From positions 11,302,001 to 11,366,000 of the forward strand of contig NC_135140.1 in the NCBI RefSeq assembly GCF_051014445.1: a DNA stretch of 64,000 nt, read 5' to 3'. Both the position numbers and the translations under genes were made by a program. The notes beneath the pieces are model-generated. The model ran no database searches, was not told where the DNA came from, and saw only the letters and a list, made by a program, of their open reading frames with translations. Origin of the DNA: Colletes latitarsis. Its lineage: Eukaryota; Arthropoda; Insecta; Hymenoptera; Colletidae. Numbering within the stretch: position 1 is the first letter of the stretch; each line of letters begins with the position of its first letter. This document shows, piece by piece, positions 35,346-47,830 of the stretch.

Positions 35346-38300
35346 TGCTAAAAATTATGAATTGAACATTTTTTAGATCTGCAAGATTGTAAATGAAGAT
35401 GTCTTTAGTTGACAGGATAGGGAAATTAGAAATTACGAATTTTCTATTATAGGTCACGATATTTACAGTATGTTAGTAAGTGTCATTGGTAAAATCGAAT
35501 ATCGTCGATCGTTTGTTTCAAGTGAAATATGAATTTTGCACAAGTGTCTCGATAGAATCAAAAATTTCGCTGTTGGCACCCACCTCCCAGAACTCATATT
35601 TTATATTCGTTGTAAAAGACATCGCAGAAAGTGCTTCTAAACCTATTAAGTCGTATTACTGCCAGCGTTTCAGCGGAGTAACTTTTCGGTTCGCGAACGA
35701 GTCGCGTTCCAAGACATTCGTTATGTGTATCTCGCATTCCTGAGTTTATATAACACATAAAAATGAAATAAAACGTAAATTTATCAGTAAGATTTAAATT
35801 CTCCTCGCATTAAAATTTTTATATTCAAAACAAAATTTTAAGGACGCATTAAAAAGGAAAGAATCATACGTATATCGATAAAATTTGTAATTCTCTTGAC
35901 ATTAAAATTTTTCTATTCGGAATAACATTTAAAGAACACGGAAAAAAATCGAGGGAATCATAAATTTATCAACGAGGATATTAAATTGCAAATTAATTAA
36001 ATACATAAAATAGAAATAAATTGTAAATATATTGATAAAGGTTTTAATGTTTTCGATATCATATTTTGTATATTTAAAACGAAATTTTAATTTGCAAATT
36101 TCAAATAACCTATCGTATTTCTGTCTGAATCTTTCCATGGTGAATTTCGTGCGGAGGCGAGGGGCTCTGTACCATAAAAATACTACGAGAACAAATATTC
36201 TTTTAAATAACAAACATATGTTCTAATAAAATGAAATGAGTCGATTGTTTCTCCTTGATTGCTAGACGAAAATTGGTTTCCACGGGGAAGTGTTCAAAAT
36301 ACACACATTATGGCCGCGAAATAGCTATCCTTTTGCGGTAACAGTGGGCATAAAGTTCGAAGAAACCTGTATTCGTGTTTATTGGTTCGCAGTTAGATCG
36401 AGTGAAACACGACGCGACAGCCGTCGGCGGAAATTTGTTGCGATTACGTTGCGTCGAACATCGTTCGATACTCATTCGAGATCAATTATCATTATCTCTT
36501 CGCTGATCACCGTTGGGTGTCCTCTTATCTCAAAACTCGAAAAGAAAAGTGACCTTTGGATCCATTTATTAATTTTCTTTTTATACGAATAATTATCATC
36601 TTACGCAATTCTGTCAACAAAACACATAGTCAATTTCTATCTAGTCCAAATCACTATCATTCCACTCTTAATTCCATCGAACTTATAATTTACCATTTTC
36701 TGAAATTTCCTTCGAACGATAAATAATTCACGAGGGCAATTTTCAGCAATTTATTCGTAACGTTTATCCGATCGAACTGTCAATGTTCGCTTGTTCCTCG
36801 CAAAATATCCCATAATTGAAATTTTTATTTAATGAATGATAAATGGATATCTTTGATTTGTTATTCAGAATTCTCTAGAAAAAGATTGTCAAAGCCAAAA
36901 GACTTTACATTATTTTTTGATTCGTATAACAAAAATGTTTCGATGTCATTTCTTTTTAACATCATCGATTTTCTCAATTTTTTATTTTATGGAGTTGAGT
37001 CCTTTCACTTGCAACATGTCTATTTCTAGGTTATGGCGACGTACACGTGGTTTCGTTTATACAGGTTCTTACATGTTAAATGAAATTATAATGATAAATA
37101 TAACCACTTTGTTCTATGTTTGAACATCGTAAAAAACAAAATTTGTAAATTACGTTGTACGTTCAAGGAAGTTAGAATGTATACAAGTTTATAAGATAGG
37201 ATAAATGAGAAAAGCTATTATTGTTTTAGGTTAAATGTGAATTTTATGTTGTTGTGTTAGAAAATTAATACAAAATTGTTTCTATGGGATATTTCACTAA
37301 TGTATGATGGGAAAAGATTCGAAACGTGCCTTTATTCTGTAATTGATTCTGTAGTGAGATAGTGAGATTAAGTTCAACGTAACAATGGATTCTACGTAAA
37401 CAATAATGTATTATTAAAAAAATGTGTAAGTTGTTGCAAATCATTCCTTCTAAATTTATTTATAATATATAAGCAAGAAATTGTCGATACACTTATTTTT
37501 TTAATTATATATTATGGTTAGTGTATGCACGTTGCTGAAGGATCGTTGCAAATAATATTATTTCAGATTGTTTATCGTTATATTTAGAGTTCAGAATCGA
37601 TGCTCGACAACAGTAAATAAGTATTCGAAATATGAATGGTTAAAAACAATGTGGAAAAGTTTCAGAGAATTTGTAGAAAGCGATCGAAGACGTCGAAGCG
37701 ATCGCCATTGACGCGATTTTGGAACAAAACGTTTCATCGAAGTCCATTGTCGTTTGACGATGACTCGTTTATCGATGTATAATATCATGATATTGGATTA
37801 ACGCGAATCCATCGATTAGAACATTTTCCGCAAATTTTGGCACGAACGCGAGCCAGCCATCGTTCGATCCGATTATTGCGTTCCCAACGTTTCCCATCCA
37901 TAAAATATTCACTGACGCAGATCTGCCACGGCTGCCATTTTCTACGATTTCGCGCGACTATCATGTCTCGTAATGACGTTAATGTTTGACAAATATAATT
38001 TATTGGATTCGAGAATACGTTCGAACGGATTTTACGAATAATCTAAAGTCGGTCGTACGCTAAACAAACTCACGGTTCCACGTTTCAAACGCGAAATACA
38101 ATGGAAAATTGTTGGACTTTCGAACGAATTTCATTATTGTAAATACATTCGTATTAAAACTTATCTATATTATAATTTAATACGATCTATTAGGGTGTCG
38201 ACAAGTGGAGGGGATGGTCGCTAAGCAACAAGTAGACTCGAGACAGTAGTGGGGATAGACTGTGAATGACTAGTAGTCGTTGAATTAGCTACCTCGCTTA

Positions 38301-39200
38301 TTGCAACGAACATCGGTCACGATTTCTTGCAGTTATCGAGGTTCTACAGCACGTTGGCCAGAAAATTCTTTAAAAACACTCATTTAATCTATCGTATCGT
38401 ATATTGTTTTGTTGATAACTACTCGAAGCTTCTGTCAGGTATTCTGACCAAACTATGAACATTTTCTGTTTTCATTCACATGGTTCTCAAATTTTCAATA
38501 CATCATTCGACGTTTCAACCACATATGCAAATTCTCTCGATCAAATAACTTCAATTTCTATTCTATCCTTTTATTTGTATCAACAACCAAGCAACTATGT
38601 TCAACTCAAAGTTTTTTAATTTAGAATAAAATCGTTAAGTCTAAGATTTAAGATATTAAATTTCCAAAATTCGAACTTGATGTATAATTTGTCTCTAAAG
38701 TGCAGGACACGCACGTGGTCGAAACAACGAATACGATATTTGGGAAATAAAGTAGCCTCAACGAACACAATTTACTTAACACTCAAGCTTTTCGACTTGA
38801 CGTTTCTTCCTCGATATAATATCAAAGAAACAAATATTTAAATATAAAACTACGAAGTTTTCAATACTTTCAACTTTGTTTGTAACTAATGTCTCCAATT
38901 ATTACAATACAATTCGGTTTCGCGTAAATTAATATTTGTGTTACATCTTGTTTCGTAATAAAGCTTTTCTTGAACAAACAAGTACACAATTTTGGGGATC
39001 CAACTGTCGCGTCGAAACGTTCGTTAAGCATGTTTTCATTTATTCGTTATTTTTCCGACGAAAGGTCATTTGTCAGTAACGATTATGTCAGTTTCGAGAC
39101 GAAAGATCCGCGATCGGTTAATAAAAAGTTGGAATACATGGGTGGTATACGTACTTTGGGAAGTGAGGTCACCAGGCTCGTGCTGTATGTTAACGGGTGA
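35346..39200. other. Unique non-coding stretch
   Basis: Mostly AT-rich. 36150-36540 and 37640-38000 are slightly GC-richer and have no supported exon. An X-box-like motif at 38217 is listed separately. Open frames at 36290-36592 (plus), 35929-36213 (minus) and 38970-39200 (plus) have no splice context or known relatives. Confidence 0.4.
38217..38229. promoter_or_regulatory. X-box (RFX-type) motif GTCGCTAAGCAAC
   Basis: The 13-mer fits the RFX/DAF-19 X-box form RYYVYY-N-RRHRAC at every position. Such sites usually sit close to start sites of ciliary genes. The candidate 5' exon at 39.4-40.5 kb reads away from it, so placement gives no support. The motif is seen; its use is inference. Confidence 0.2.
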
Positions 39201-39355
39201 GATTTTCACTGACCTTGGAGGGCCCTGAAGGCTGAGGGGCCCGGGCCCCCCGGCAGTGCCCAACCTCTGCATCGCCGCACCCCCGATTTCCATCGCTCTT
39301 CCAGCCCTGCGCACCTCCTTCGACGATTTTCGAGCAATTTTGAGGCCTTCGCGCC

Positions 39356-39378
39356 AAGTACGACCGCCGGTCGTACTT
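39356..39378. other. Perfect 23-bp palindrome overlapping a GTAAGT donor
   Basis: aagtacgaccg and its exact reverse complement flank a single central c. The outer edge of the palindrome is part of the minus-strand splice donor candidate (GTAAGT, 39380-39375). In RNA it would form an 11-bp hairpin starting inside the donor. Confidence 0.7.
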
Positions 39379-39380
39379 AC

Positions 39381-40980
39381 TTTCTCGAAATAACTTGACG
39401 AAAGTTCGAACCTCGAAGGCTACACCTCCTTTTCTCAAATCACAGTGTACGAGTCGCGGACAAGTCGTTGTTTCAACCTTCGTGCACTCGACGACACCTC
39501 ATCCGAGCGTCGAGAACCAAATTTTTACGATTCGAGCTTCCACTTTCCAGCCAAAAACCAAAAAAAAACCCAGTCTCCTCGATCGTTCAAAGTACGGAAT
39601 AATTCGATCAACACTCGCTCATCCCCCAAGTTTCCGCGCGAGACTTCGAGAATCGTTGATTTCACAGTCGATCGTCGGTCACATAACCAAAAAATCGACG
39701 CACAGATATCGCTTAGAGTTCTCGTACGCACAGGTTTCACGCTCCGATCGTCGGATCCGCGCAGCGAGTTTCGCACGTCCGACGACAGTTCGCCGGAACC
39801 CACGCCATTTTGCTTCGTTTACGTCCTCCGGGAAGGGTGCTACGCCAACAGGAACTCACTGTTACCGACGTCGATCGCTCTCCGCGCGACTTCCGGCCGT
39901 CATAACACGGCTACCTCGATCGCGGATGCTCTCAATCCCTCGTCACTCGCGTTAATCCATCCGTCTGGATCGCTCGAATTCTTCCAAAGTCGTTCGCGGC
40001 TACCTTTCCAGAGCCGACTGATCGATCCTCCGCATTCTTGCCGCGTTTCTGCGCAGATCTGCCGAGCGGTTCGATTGCTGGGCTGGTCCTGCGAACCCCT
40101 CGATAGGTCCCAGCGTCGATCGTGGCCGGTATCCCAGGGTTTTCAGCGTGTCTCCGGGTTCGCGGTCACCTGGACGTTCGGTGGGATCAGCGGGAACCGT
40201 GACCCTGGGGTTGGATTCCGGGACACGCACCATCCATCACCAAAAAGGAGCGTCGAGAGTCGCGCGCGTGTACGATTATTCCGTTATCACTCGCGGGCGG
40301 GAGCGGGCGTCGATCGTGGTGGCGAACGCGAGAGGAAAAAAAAAAATACTGACGAAAACGGGGTGGACGGGGGAGAGGGAGAGGGCTCTGAGGCAGAGAG
40401 AGAAGGAAGAGAGAGAAAAAAGAGAGAGAGAGGACACGTTACACGACACAACACCAACGAAACTGACGGCGCGGGGCCCTGGGAGGCACTGACTGCCGGT
40501 TAGGCTCCTATAGAACCCAACCTAACCACCCGATGCCCCCACCTTCGAGGTCGACCTTTTCGACCCCACTCCGAGGTCGGTTACCACCACCCCAGGTTCC
40601 TCGATCACGTCCTATCCGGTGGCGAGGATCCGTGCCTCGGTTCCACGCCGACGTCGAACCATTCGTTCTCCCGATGGAGTCGACTCTGTCGCTTCCACGC
40701 CTCCTGGGGGCAGCTGCGGCACACTTGGCCGGCTCGAGCCGCCAACAAAATGGCCGACAGACCTAATCGATTCGTACCCTACCCTCTCCTCTGCGTTTTA
40801 TTTCGCCTCTTTCTCGCGTACAAGCGATACCTTCTCTCTCGCGCCTCCTACGTCCGTTGCCGCTGGGTCCTCCAGCTTACGCGATCGCGTCCTCGACGCC
40901 CGGTGGCCACAGCCACCCGAAAGACGCTACACGTCCCTGACAGAGCCAAATCAGTTCCCGGAGTCGTTCGTCGATCGGTG
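39381..40980 (-). other. GC/CpG-rich promoter and 5' exon candidate of an unidentified minus-strand gene
   Basis: This is the longest GC-rich block in the window. On the minus strand a pyrimidine tract (about 40435-40330, many ctctct runs) is followed by ~950 bp typical of insect 5' UTRs, ending at tttcgagaaa then GTAAGT (exon end 39381). A weaker alternative donor, ccaag then GTCAGT (exon end 39214), would add an ATG at 39293 and 26 codons beginning MEIGGAAMQRLG. The next exon is not near; the exon candidate at 6.6 kb is compatible with the first donor if exon 1 is wholly untranslated. The plus strand is also open here (39445-40503, 352 codons) but reads as Arg/Ser-rich shadow. The gene is unidentified and the strand is inferred from splice signals. 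Confidence 0.4.
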
Positions 40981-42110
40981 GTGAAAACTTGCCCTTTCGA
41001 ATTCGATAACCGTAAAAATTCATTACTAGACTGTGGACCTCTATGCAAATTCGTATTTTTATTAATAGAATTTATGAAATGGGAGCTTTGTAGAGGGTTG
41101 CTTCAACCCTCCGATATAATAATTCGTATCTTACTTTATTTCTTATACGTTTGTAGCTTTTTGAGAATTAAAATTTTCCATAGATGCATAAACATCCGCA
41201 GTCTATTAAAACTAGCAGTATCAAAATTATGCAAACTGATCCTTTCGAATTCGATAACCATAGAAATTTAGTACTAGTCTGTGGATCTGTATGCAAATTC
41301 ATATTTTTATTAATAGAATTTATGAAATGGGAGCTTTGTAGAGGGTTGCTTCAACCCTTCGATATAATAATTCGTATCTTACTTTATTTCTTATACGTTT
41401 GTAGCTTTTTGAGAATTAAAATTTTCCATAGATGCATAAACATCCGCAGTCTATTAAAACTAGCAGTATCAAAATTGTGAAAACTTGCCCTTTCGAATTC
41501 GATAACCGTAGAAATTTAGTACTAGACTGTGGACCTCTATGCAAATTCATATTTTTATTAATAGAATTTATGAAATGGGAGCTTTGTAGAGGGTTGCTTC
41601 AACCCTTCAATGTAATAATTCATATCTTAGTTTATTTCTTATACGTTTGTAGCTTTTTGAGAATTAAAATTTTCCATAGATGCATAAACATCCGCAGTCT
41701 ATTAAAACTAGCAGTATCAAAATTATGCAAACTGATCCTTTCGAATTCGATAACCGTAGAAATTCATTACTAGACTGTGGACCTCTATGCAAATTCGTAT
41801 TTTTATTAATAGAATTAATGAAATGGGAGCTTTGTAGAGGGTTGCTTCAACCCTTCGATATAATAATTCGTATCTTACTTTATTTTTTATACGTTTGTAG
41901 TTTTTTGAAAATAGTATATGTTCGACGAAGTATTCGAAATTAAATCGTACGTCAAGGGGTTAATAGAATTAATGAAATGGCAGCTTTGTAGAGGGTTGTC
42001 TCAACCCTTAAATATAATAATTTGCATATTAAGTGCATTATGTAGCTTTTTAAAAATTAAAATGTTCCATAGATGCATAAACATCCACAGTCTATTCATC
42101 ACGGTGTAAT
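40981..42110. repeat. 248-bp satellite, four units in an A-B-A-B pattern plus a broken fifth
   Basis: tttcgaattcgataacc starts at 40995, 41243, 41491 and 41739, an exact 248-bp period. Units 1 and 3 begin gtgaaaacttgccc and units 2 and 4 atgcaaactgatcc, so the working period is 496 bp. Each unit has the hairpin agggttg, ctt, caaccct. A diverged fifth unit (41962-42110) is preceded by a transposon-end relic. The open frames through the units (for example 41432-41773) are by-products. Confidence 0.96.
41912..41961. mobile_element. Right-end relic of a TTAA-flanked MITE
   Basis: attaaatcgtacgtcaagggg followed by TTAA matches the right end of the 61.2-kb MITE (attaaatcgtacgtgaagggg, TTAA) at all but one base. 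It lies at the TTAA that intact 248-bp units carry (attaatagaatt). The left half of the element and part of the satellite unit are missing. The exact left boundary is uncertain. Confidence 0.7.
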
Positions 42111-42570
42111 TGATTTCAAACATAAATCATTTTCTTCTGGATCGGAGTATGTAATCGTTTGCGGACTAATTCGAGGCTAGATTACAAAACAAACTAGAAA
42201 AATTAATGATTAAACGAACAAAGTTATCTGTTGATTTTTATTAAGAAACCAAAACAAATCAAATCAACTCAAACTTAGATCGTTTTCTTTTGGATGGAAG
42301 TAAATGCTCAAGATCAGCCATTTAAAAAAAAGAAAACTAAATGTAAAATACGTAGAACTACACTTTGGAATCAAGAACAGAAGAAATATCCTGCAAATGT
42401 CAAACTCTGTCAAACGTTGACGATAAATCTACTTAAAACCAGCAGTATCTATGTTGTGATTGTAATCGAAGCCAAATCAATTCACAGAATAGTTCGTCGA
42501 TCTTACTCGAACGATGGTGCAAACTTGCTCTTTTGACTTCCGGGAACCATCGAAATTTATCACGGTGTAA
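42098..42570. repeat. Segment bounded by 12-bp direct repeats; holds one unit of the 46.9-47.8 kb family
   Basis: ATCACGGTGTAA occurs at 42098-42109 and 42559-42570. Inside, 42160-42460 is clearly related to the repeats at 46.9-47.8 kb (aaaaattaatgattaaacga, gtaaaatacgtagaa, atcaagaacagaagaaatat). 42467-42540 also resembles 40945-41000 (agccaaatca, then gttcgtcgatc, then aaacttgc). The open frame at 42294-42536 is incidental. Confidence 0.75.
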
Positions 42571-43689
42571 CGTTACAGTGACTTTTTTGGAAGGAGGGGG
42601 GATAAAACATTGTTTTTAGTCGTTTGTTTACGTCTGATGCCAACGAACGTAGTTTGTTGATCGCGTGTTCAATTTTGTTTCGTGATCGATGGTCAACTTT
42701 TGTTGAGATTACTGAAGATTATTTCAGATTATTAGTAATACAATCGCACGTTTTGTGTAGGAATAGATTATTTACCGAACAAAATTTTGTACGTTTCTTT
42801 TAGATCGTTCAATATTCAATAAAAGGTATTATTAAAGATCTTAAAACACGTGTTTCTCGTAGAATATTATCAATGTTTGGTCAAACTAATTAGTAACACA
42901 AAAGGGAGGCGATGAGAAAAATAAATGGTATCTTCAAGTACAAGCAATATGTGAATAAAAATGTTCTGTGCAATAGAGATTGCTTTCATAATTGTTGTAT
43001 TGGTCTTGCTTTCCATGCACATATAAAGGAAGCTAAAACAAAGCAAATATCGCGCAGACTAGCCACTCGTCGCGCCATCTTGTCAGTGACTCCGACTCTA
43101 TAGAAGTTGATCGCTATTACTCTTATTAAAATTAAAATAATCCCAAGTTTTATTATTAAAGTTTGCACATTTTAATTATTCGTTTATTTACATAATTCTT
43201 TGAAATACCAAACCTTCTCCAACAATCGTTTCAATTATAAGTATTATATATTTTATAAGTATTCCTTGTAGATAAGAAACCAACATAAATTACAAAATTA
43301 CTCCAAAGTTAGTAAGACGATAAAAAATGATCTAAAGAAAAATTTTGTATTCTATATTTTCTAGTGATTAAACTATCGTTTGGATCACTGATTACTGGAT
43401 ACCCTGTACGTTTCAACCAGTGAACGTGTTAAGACCGTGACCGTAAGAGATGTTTGAAAAAATGGCGGCGAGTCGTCGACAGGTCCGGTGAATAAAGACT
43501 TCCAGTTTATTTTCTACGCTAGTGATTCTTAACCACCGTGAAACAGGAAACACATTTTCTATAGTTTTCAAAGTTCCTGCTGTAATTATTTCTGATCAAG
43601 AACTGGGGCCACATTTGTTTCGCGTAAACCACGAGTTCAAAAAGATTCAGAAATTTTTAGTAAAAAATCTTGGCGCAAAAATTAAGAGT
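42571..43689. other. Unique non-coding stretch
   Basis: AT-rich with a small aaaatggcggcgag patch at 43457. The stretch from 43519 begins gtgattcttaaccaccgtg, reminiscent of a hAT terminus, but no partner was found. Confidence 0.4.
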
Positions 43690-44610
43690 ATCGTTACATG
43701 GTAATATTAAAATGGTGGTATTCAAATCGTGGGTTTATTATAGTATAGAATAGTGGTATTCAAATGGAAATACTCGAAGGATGATATTTGAATAATATTT
43801 GAATACATGGTATTTAAATGGTAATACTCGATGATATTCGAATACTGGTATTTAAATGGTGATATTCGAACAATAATATCCCAATACCCTGATATTGGAA
43901 TTGTATTCGCAGAATCCGAATATTCATAAAGTATTCGAGTAGTAAATTATTCAAATGGTAATACTCAAACGATGATAATCGAATAATATTTGAATACATG
44001 GTATTTAAATGGTAATACTCGATGATATTCGAATAATATTTGAATAATGATATTGAAAAAGTAATACTGAAACGATGATATTCGAATAATGATATTTGAA
44101 TAACACAATAAGGATAGTAATATTCGAATACTGGTATTTAAATGGTGATACTCGAGCAATAATATCCCAGTACCCTGATATTGGAATTGTATTCGCAGAA
44201 TCCGAATATTCATAAAGTATTCGAGTAGTAAATTATTCAAATGGTAATACTCAAACGATGATAATCGAATAATATTTGAATACATGGTATTTAAATGGTA
44301 ATACTCGATGATATTCGAATAATATTTGAATAATTGTATTGAAAAAGTAATACTGGAACGATGATATTCGAATAATGATATTTGAATAACATAATAAGGA
44401 TAGTAATATTCGAATACTGGTATTTAAATGGTGATACTCAAACTGTGCTATTCGATTAATGACATTTGAATAATAATATTCGAATAATGATATTTAAATA
44501 CTGATACTCGAACAATAATATCCCAGTACCCTGATATTGAAATTGTATTTGCAGAATCCGAATATTCGTCAAGTATTCGAGTAGTAAATTATTCGAATAG
44601 TCTGAACCTT
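43690..44610. repeat. Degenerate array of gaatAATATTCGAAT-type words, ~286-bp higher order
   Basis: Short words (atattcgaata, ggtaatactcgatg, gaataatatttg) recur throughout. The longer landmark tattcataaagtattcgag starts at 43921 and 44207 (286 bp), with a diverged third copy at 44563. Open frames on the minus strand reflect the repeat. Confidence 0.88.
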
Positions 44611-46085
44611 ACTCAGAGAACGTTTGGAGGCAAGTAGTCAGTTACGAGTTAACTCGGGCTTGACAGTCGACGGTGTTAATGCATTCTTCTGTTTTTTTCT
44701 CCGCGGAAGCTCGGGATTGATGGAGGTTCCGCGGTTCTTGTCTCGACGCTGCTTTTTTGCCGCGTGATTGGGGATATTTCACTGCTTTATTGATTCACCG
44801 CACTCGGTATTACGCCCAACCCTTTGTCCATCGTGGGCTCTCGAATAGCTCGTGTTTACGTTCGCGGCGGTGATTATTTCATATTTATTTTTAGTCGACG
44901 TCTTCGTTGCGCGATGCACGAGCAAACGATCCTCGAAACTTGAGAAAGAAACAAAAATTCGCGGCCAATTCTCGATAAAAGCATCGGGGTAAGCGAAATT
45001 GTGTGCTTTTTCTGTAATCGCGTTCACGTTTCAAAACGAATCGAAAAGTTGCGATTTATGTACTGTAATTCACTCGTTTTCGATAATCATTTAAACCGAT
45101 TCCGTCGCAATTAATCAGTCGATCAATTCATCGACACGCCGAAAATAAACAATACGACCGGACCGAAACACGATAATACGCTTTCTCGCGAAAATAGCCC
45201 GCGATTCCTATTCGCGAACGTATCTGCACGGTGCAAAACAAAGTACTAACGTTCGAAATAAATCGGTTATTCGAAATTGGTCGTGATTACGCTAATTTGT
45301 GTTGAGAATATTTAAATAATATAGTACTTTAATATTTTTTAATTTTTCTGTTCGTCTGTTTCTTTCTACCTTTAATATGATCATAATTTCTGTTTTTCTG
45401 GCAACCGATTGCATACTTAAGTGGTTTCATAAATAAATGAATAACTAAACAAGTAAATATTCGATAAGTATTTACAAACGTACTTAAAACATCTGAATAT
45501 TTGAGGAACATTATTCGAACGTTCGAAAATTGCAGCACTTGAATATTCGATTTTTAAATACAGAAAGTGTCAACAAGTAGTTTCAGCCCCAATTTGTAAA
45601 CCAGACGCCGGCTCATGAAACATTTAGCAACACTTGCGAACGCCAGACGATATAATAAGCAGGTTAGCCAACCGGGTATACACGACTGATAAAAATAGAC
45701 GATTCGACGTGCAGATTTGCCAAATCGGACAAAAATTGACGAATATATATCCCGTTACGGGAACGACGAAGCTGGATTACTTCGACGATAGAAATTCTGA
45801 TGCACTTTGTGTTTCGCTATTGTGAAAAATACCCTTTGTTACCAATCCACGATTACGTAAATAAATAAAATGGTTACAAAATTTACTCGCTCTCGTGATT
45901 CGTTTTATCGAGGATACTTTCCTTTCTCCAATTCTCATTTCGAAAATTTTTTAACAAGAATTATTCATTCTTTTCTCGTTAATTTGTCATTTATCGTAAA
46001 ATCCTTCACGAAAAGAAGATAATATGTAGAAATAAAAATTACAACGTTATCGTTTATAAAAGTTAGTAAAATAATTATACTTAGC
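44611..46085. other. Unique stretch, GC-richer at 44620-45060
   Basis: No supported gene. 44640-45060 is GC-richer and open on the minus strand (44779-45027) without a recognised product. 45300-46085 is AT-rich. Confidence 0.4.
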
Positions 46086-46620
46086 ACGAATAATCATGGT
46101 ACATACAAGAACGATTGAAAAATGGACGTGAAATATGACTATGACCTTTGATTATAGTAATTTATTTCCAAAAATAATAAGAATACCTTAAAAATGATAC
46201 TTTTTGTACGTCGAAAATGATTATACCGTATACTTTGCATGTAAAATATAGATTAACGATAAAATAGAGATTCCTTATATATTCTTATGGTTCATAGAAG
46301 ATTGAATAATTACTGGATATGAAATACGACCTTTGATTATACTAATTTATTTCCAAAAATAATAAGAATACCTTAAAAATGACATTTTTTGTACGTCGAA
46401 AATGATTATACTATATACTTTGCATGTAAAATATAGATTAACGATAAAATAGAGATTCTTTATATATTCTTATGGTTCATAGAAGATTGAATAATTACTG
46501 GATATGAAATATGACCTTTGATTATACTAATTTATTTCCAAAAATAATAAGAATACCTTAAAAATGATACTTTTTGTACGTCGAAAACGATTATACTGTG
46601 TACTTTGTACGTAACTTTCG
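46086..46620. repeat. Tandem repeat, 185-bp unit, about 2.6 copies
   Basis: acctttgattata starts at 46144, 46329 and 46514. Units contain gatactttttgtacgtcg and aaaatatagattaacg. The third copy ends near 46620 at GC-richer DNA. Confidence 0.93.
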
Positions 46621-46917
46621 ATGCAACGTGAATCTCCCGCGCTATCGAAGCAGAAATATTCCCGTAAAAGCGGCGCGAAAAGAGCAACTATGAAGTGGTC
46701 AAGCATGATTCGCTTCGCCCAAAAAAGGACAATCTTTTGCGGTTCACCGATCGTGCGTTAGCTAATCCTCGTTGCCCTAACATATTCAACCATGAAGAAA
46801 AGCTCGGTGCTTTGAGTCCATTCGCTATTGTAAACTCTCCGCGTTTTTCTTCTCTTATATAGTTCATTTATTTATGTATACAGTTAGGATAAATGTTTGG
46901 AAACAAAATAATGGTAT

Positions 46918-47830
46918 GTGGACCGATTCGAGGCTAAAGAAATCTAACTATAGAAAAATTAATCATTAAACGAACGAAGTTATGAAAGCCAAAACAAATC
47001 GACTGAATCAAATTTCAAACTTAAATTGTTTTCTTCTGGATCGAAGTATATGTTCGAAATTAGTCATTTAAAAAGGAAGAAAATTAATTGTAAAATACGT
47101 AGAAATACACTTTGGGATCAAGAACAGAAGAAATATCCTGCAACTGAATAATTAAATATAGAAAAATTAATAATTAAACGACCAAAGTTATCCGTCGATT
47201 TTTATTAAGAAACCAAATTAAATTAAATCAAATCAAACTTATATTTTTCTGGATCGAAGTACATATTCGAAATTAGCCATTTAAAAAGGAAGAAAATTAA
47301 TTGTAAAATATGTAGAAATACCCTTTGGGATCAAGAACAGAAGAGATATCTTCCAACTAAATAAATCTTACTTGAAACCAGCAGTCTCAAAGTTGTGATT
47401 GTAATCGAAGCTAATTGAATATTGATATGAAATAAATATAATTAATGCTGTTCGAATGCTCGTGTATTCGTGTTACATCGCAACAATGATAATTAAATAT
47501 AGAAAAATTAACGATTAAACGAACAAAGTTATCTGTTGATTTTTATTAAGAAACCAAAACAAATCAAATCAACTCAAACTTAGATCGTTTTCTTTTGGAT
47601 CGAAGTACATATTCGAAATTAGCCATTTAAAAAGGAAGAAAATTAATTGTAAAATACGCAGAAATACACTTTGGGATCAAGAACAGAAGAGATATCCTGC
47701 AACTAAATAAATCTTACTTGAAACCAGCAGTCTCAAAGTTATGATTGTAATCGAAGCTAATTGAATATTGATATGAAATAAATATAATTAATGCTGTTCG
47801 AATGCTTTTGTATTCCTGTTGCAATAAACG
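46918..47830. repeat. Three diverged units (~220-340 bp) related to 42.16-42.46 kb
   Basis: Units at about 46918-47147, 47148-47480 and 47490-47830 share gattaaacgaacaaagttat, atcaagaacagaag and cttgaaaccagcagtctc. The last landmark is at 47381 and 47717 (336 bp apart). The final two units share a tail with atgctgttcgaatgct. Confidence 0.88.

Noticed and set aside
39445..40503. 352-codon plus-strand open frame in the GC-rich block
   Set aside because: Arg/Ser/Thr-rich, without recognisable domain. Other frames on both strands are also open, as expected when GC is high and stops are rare. Splice signals favour the minus strand.
29915..42110. Regularly spaced repeats considered as CRISPR arrays
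   Set aside because: Units of 223-365 bp are contiguous tandem copies without unique spacers, in a eukaryotic context.
43519..43545. gtgattcttaaccaccgtg considered as a hAT terminus
   Set aside because: No inverted partner could be found within the window.
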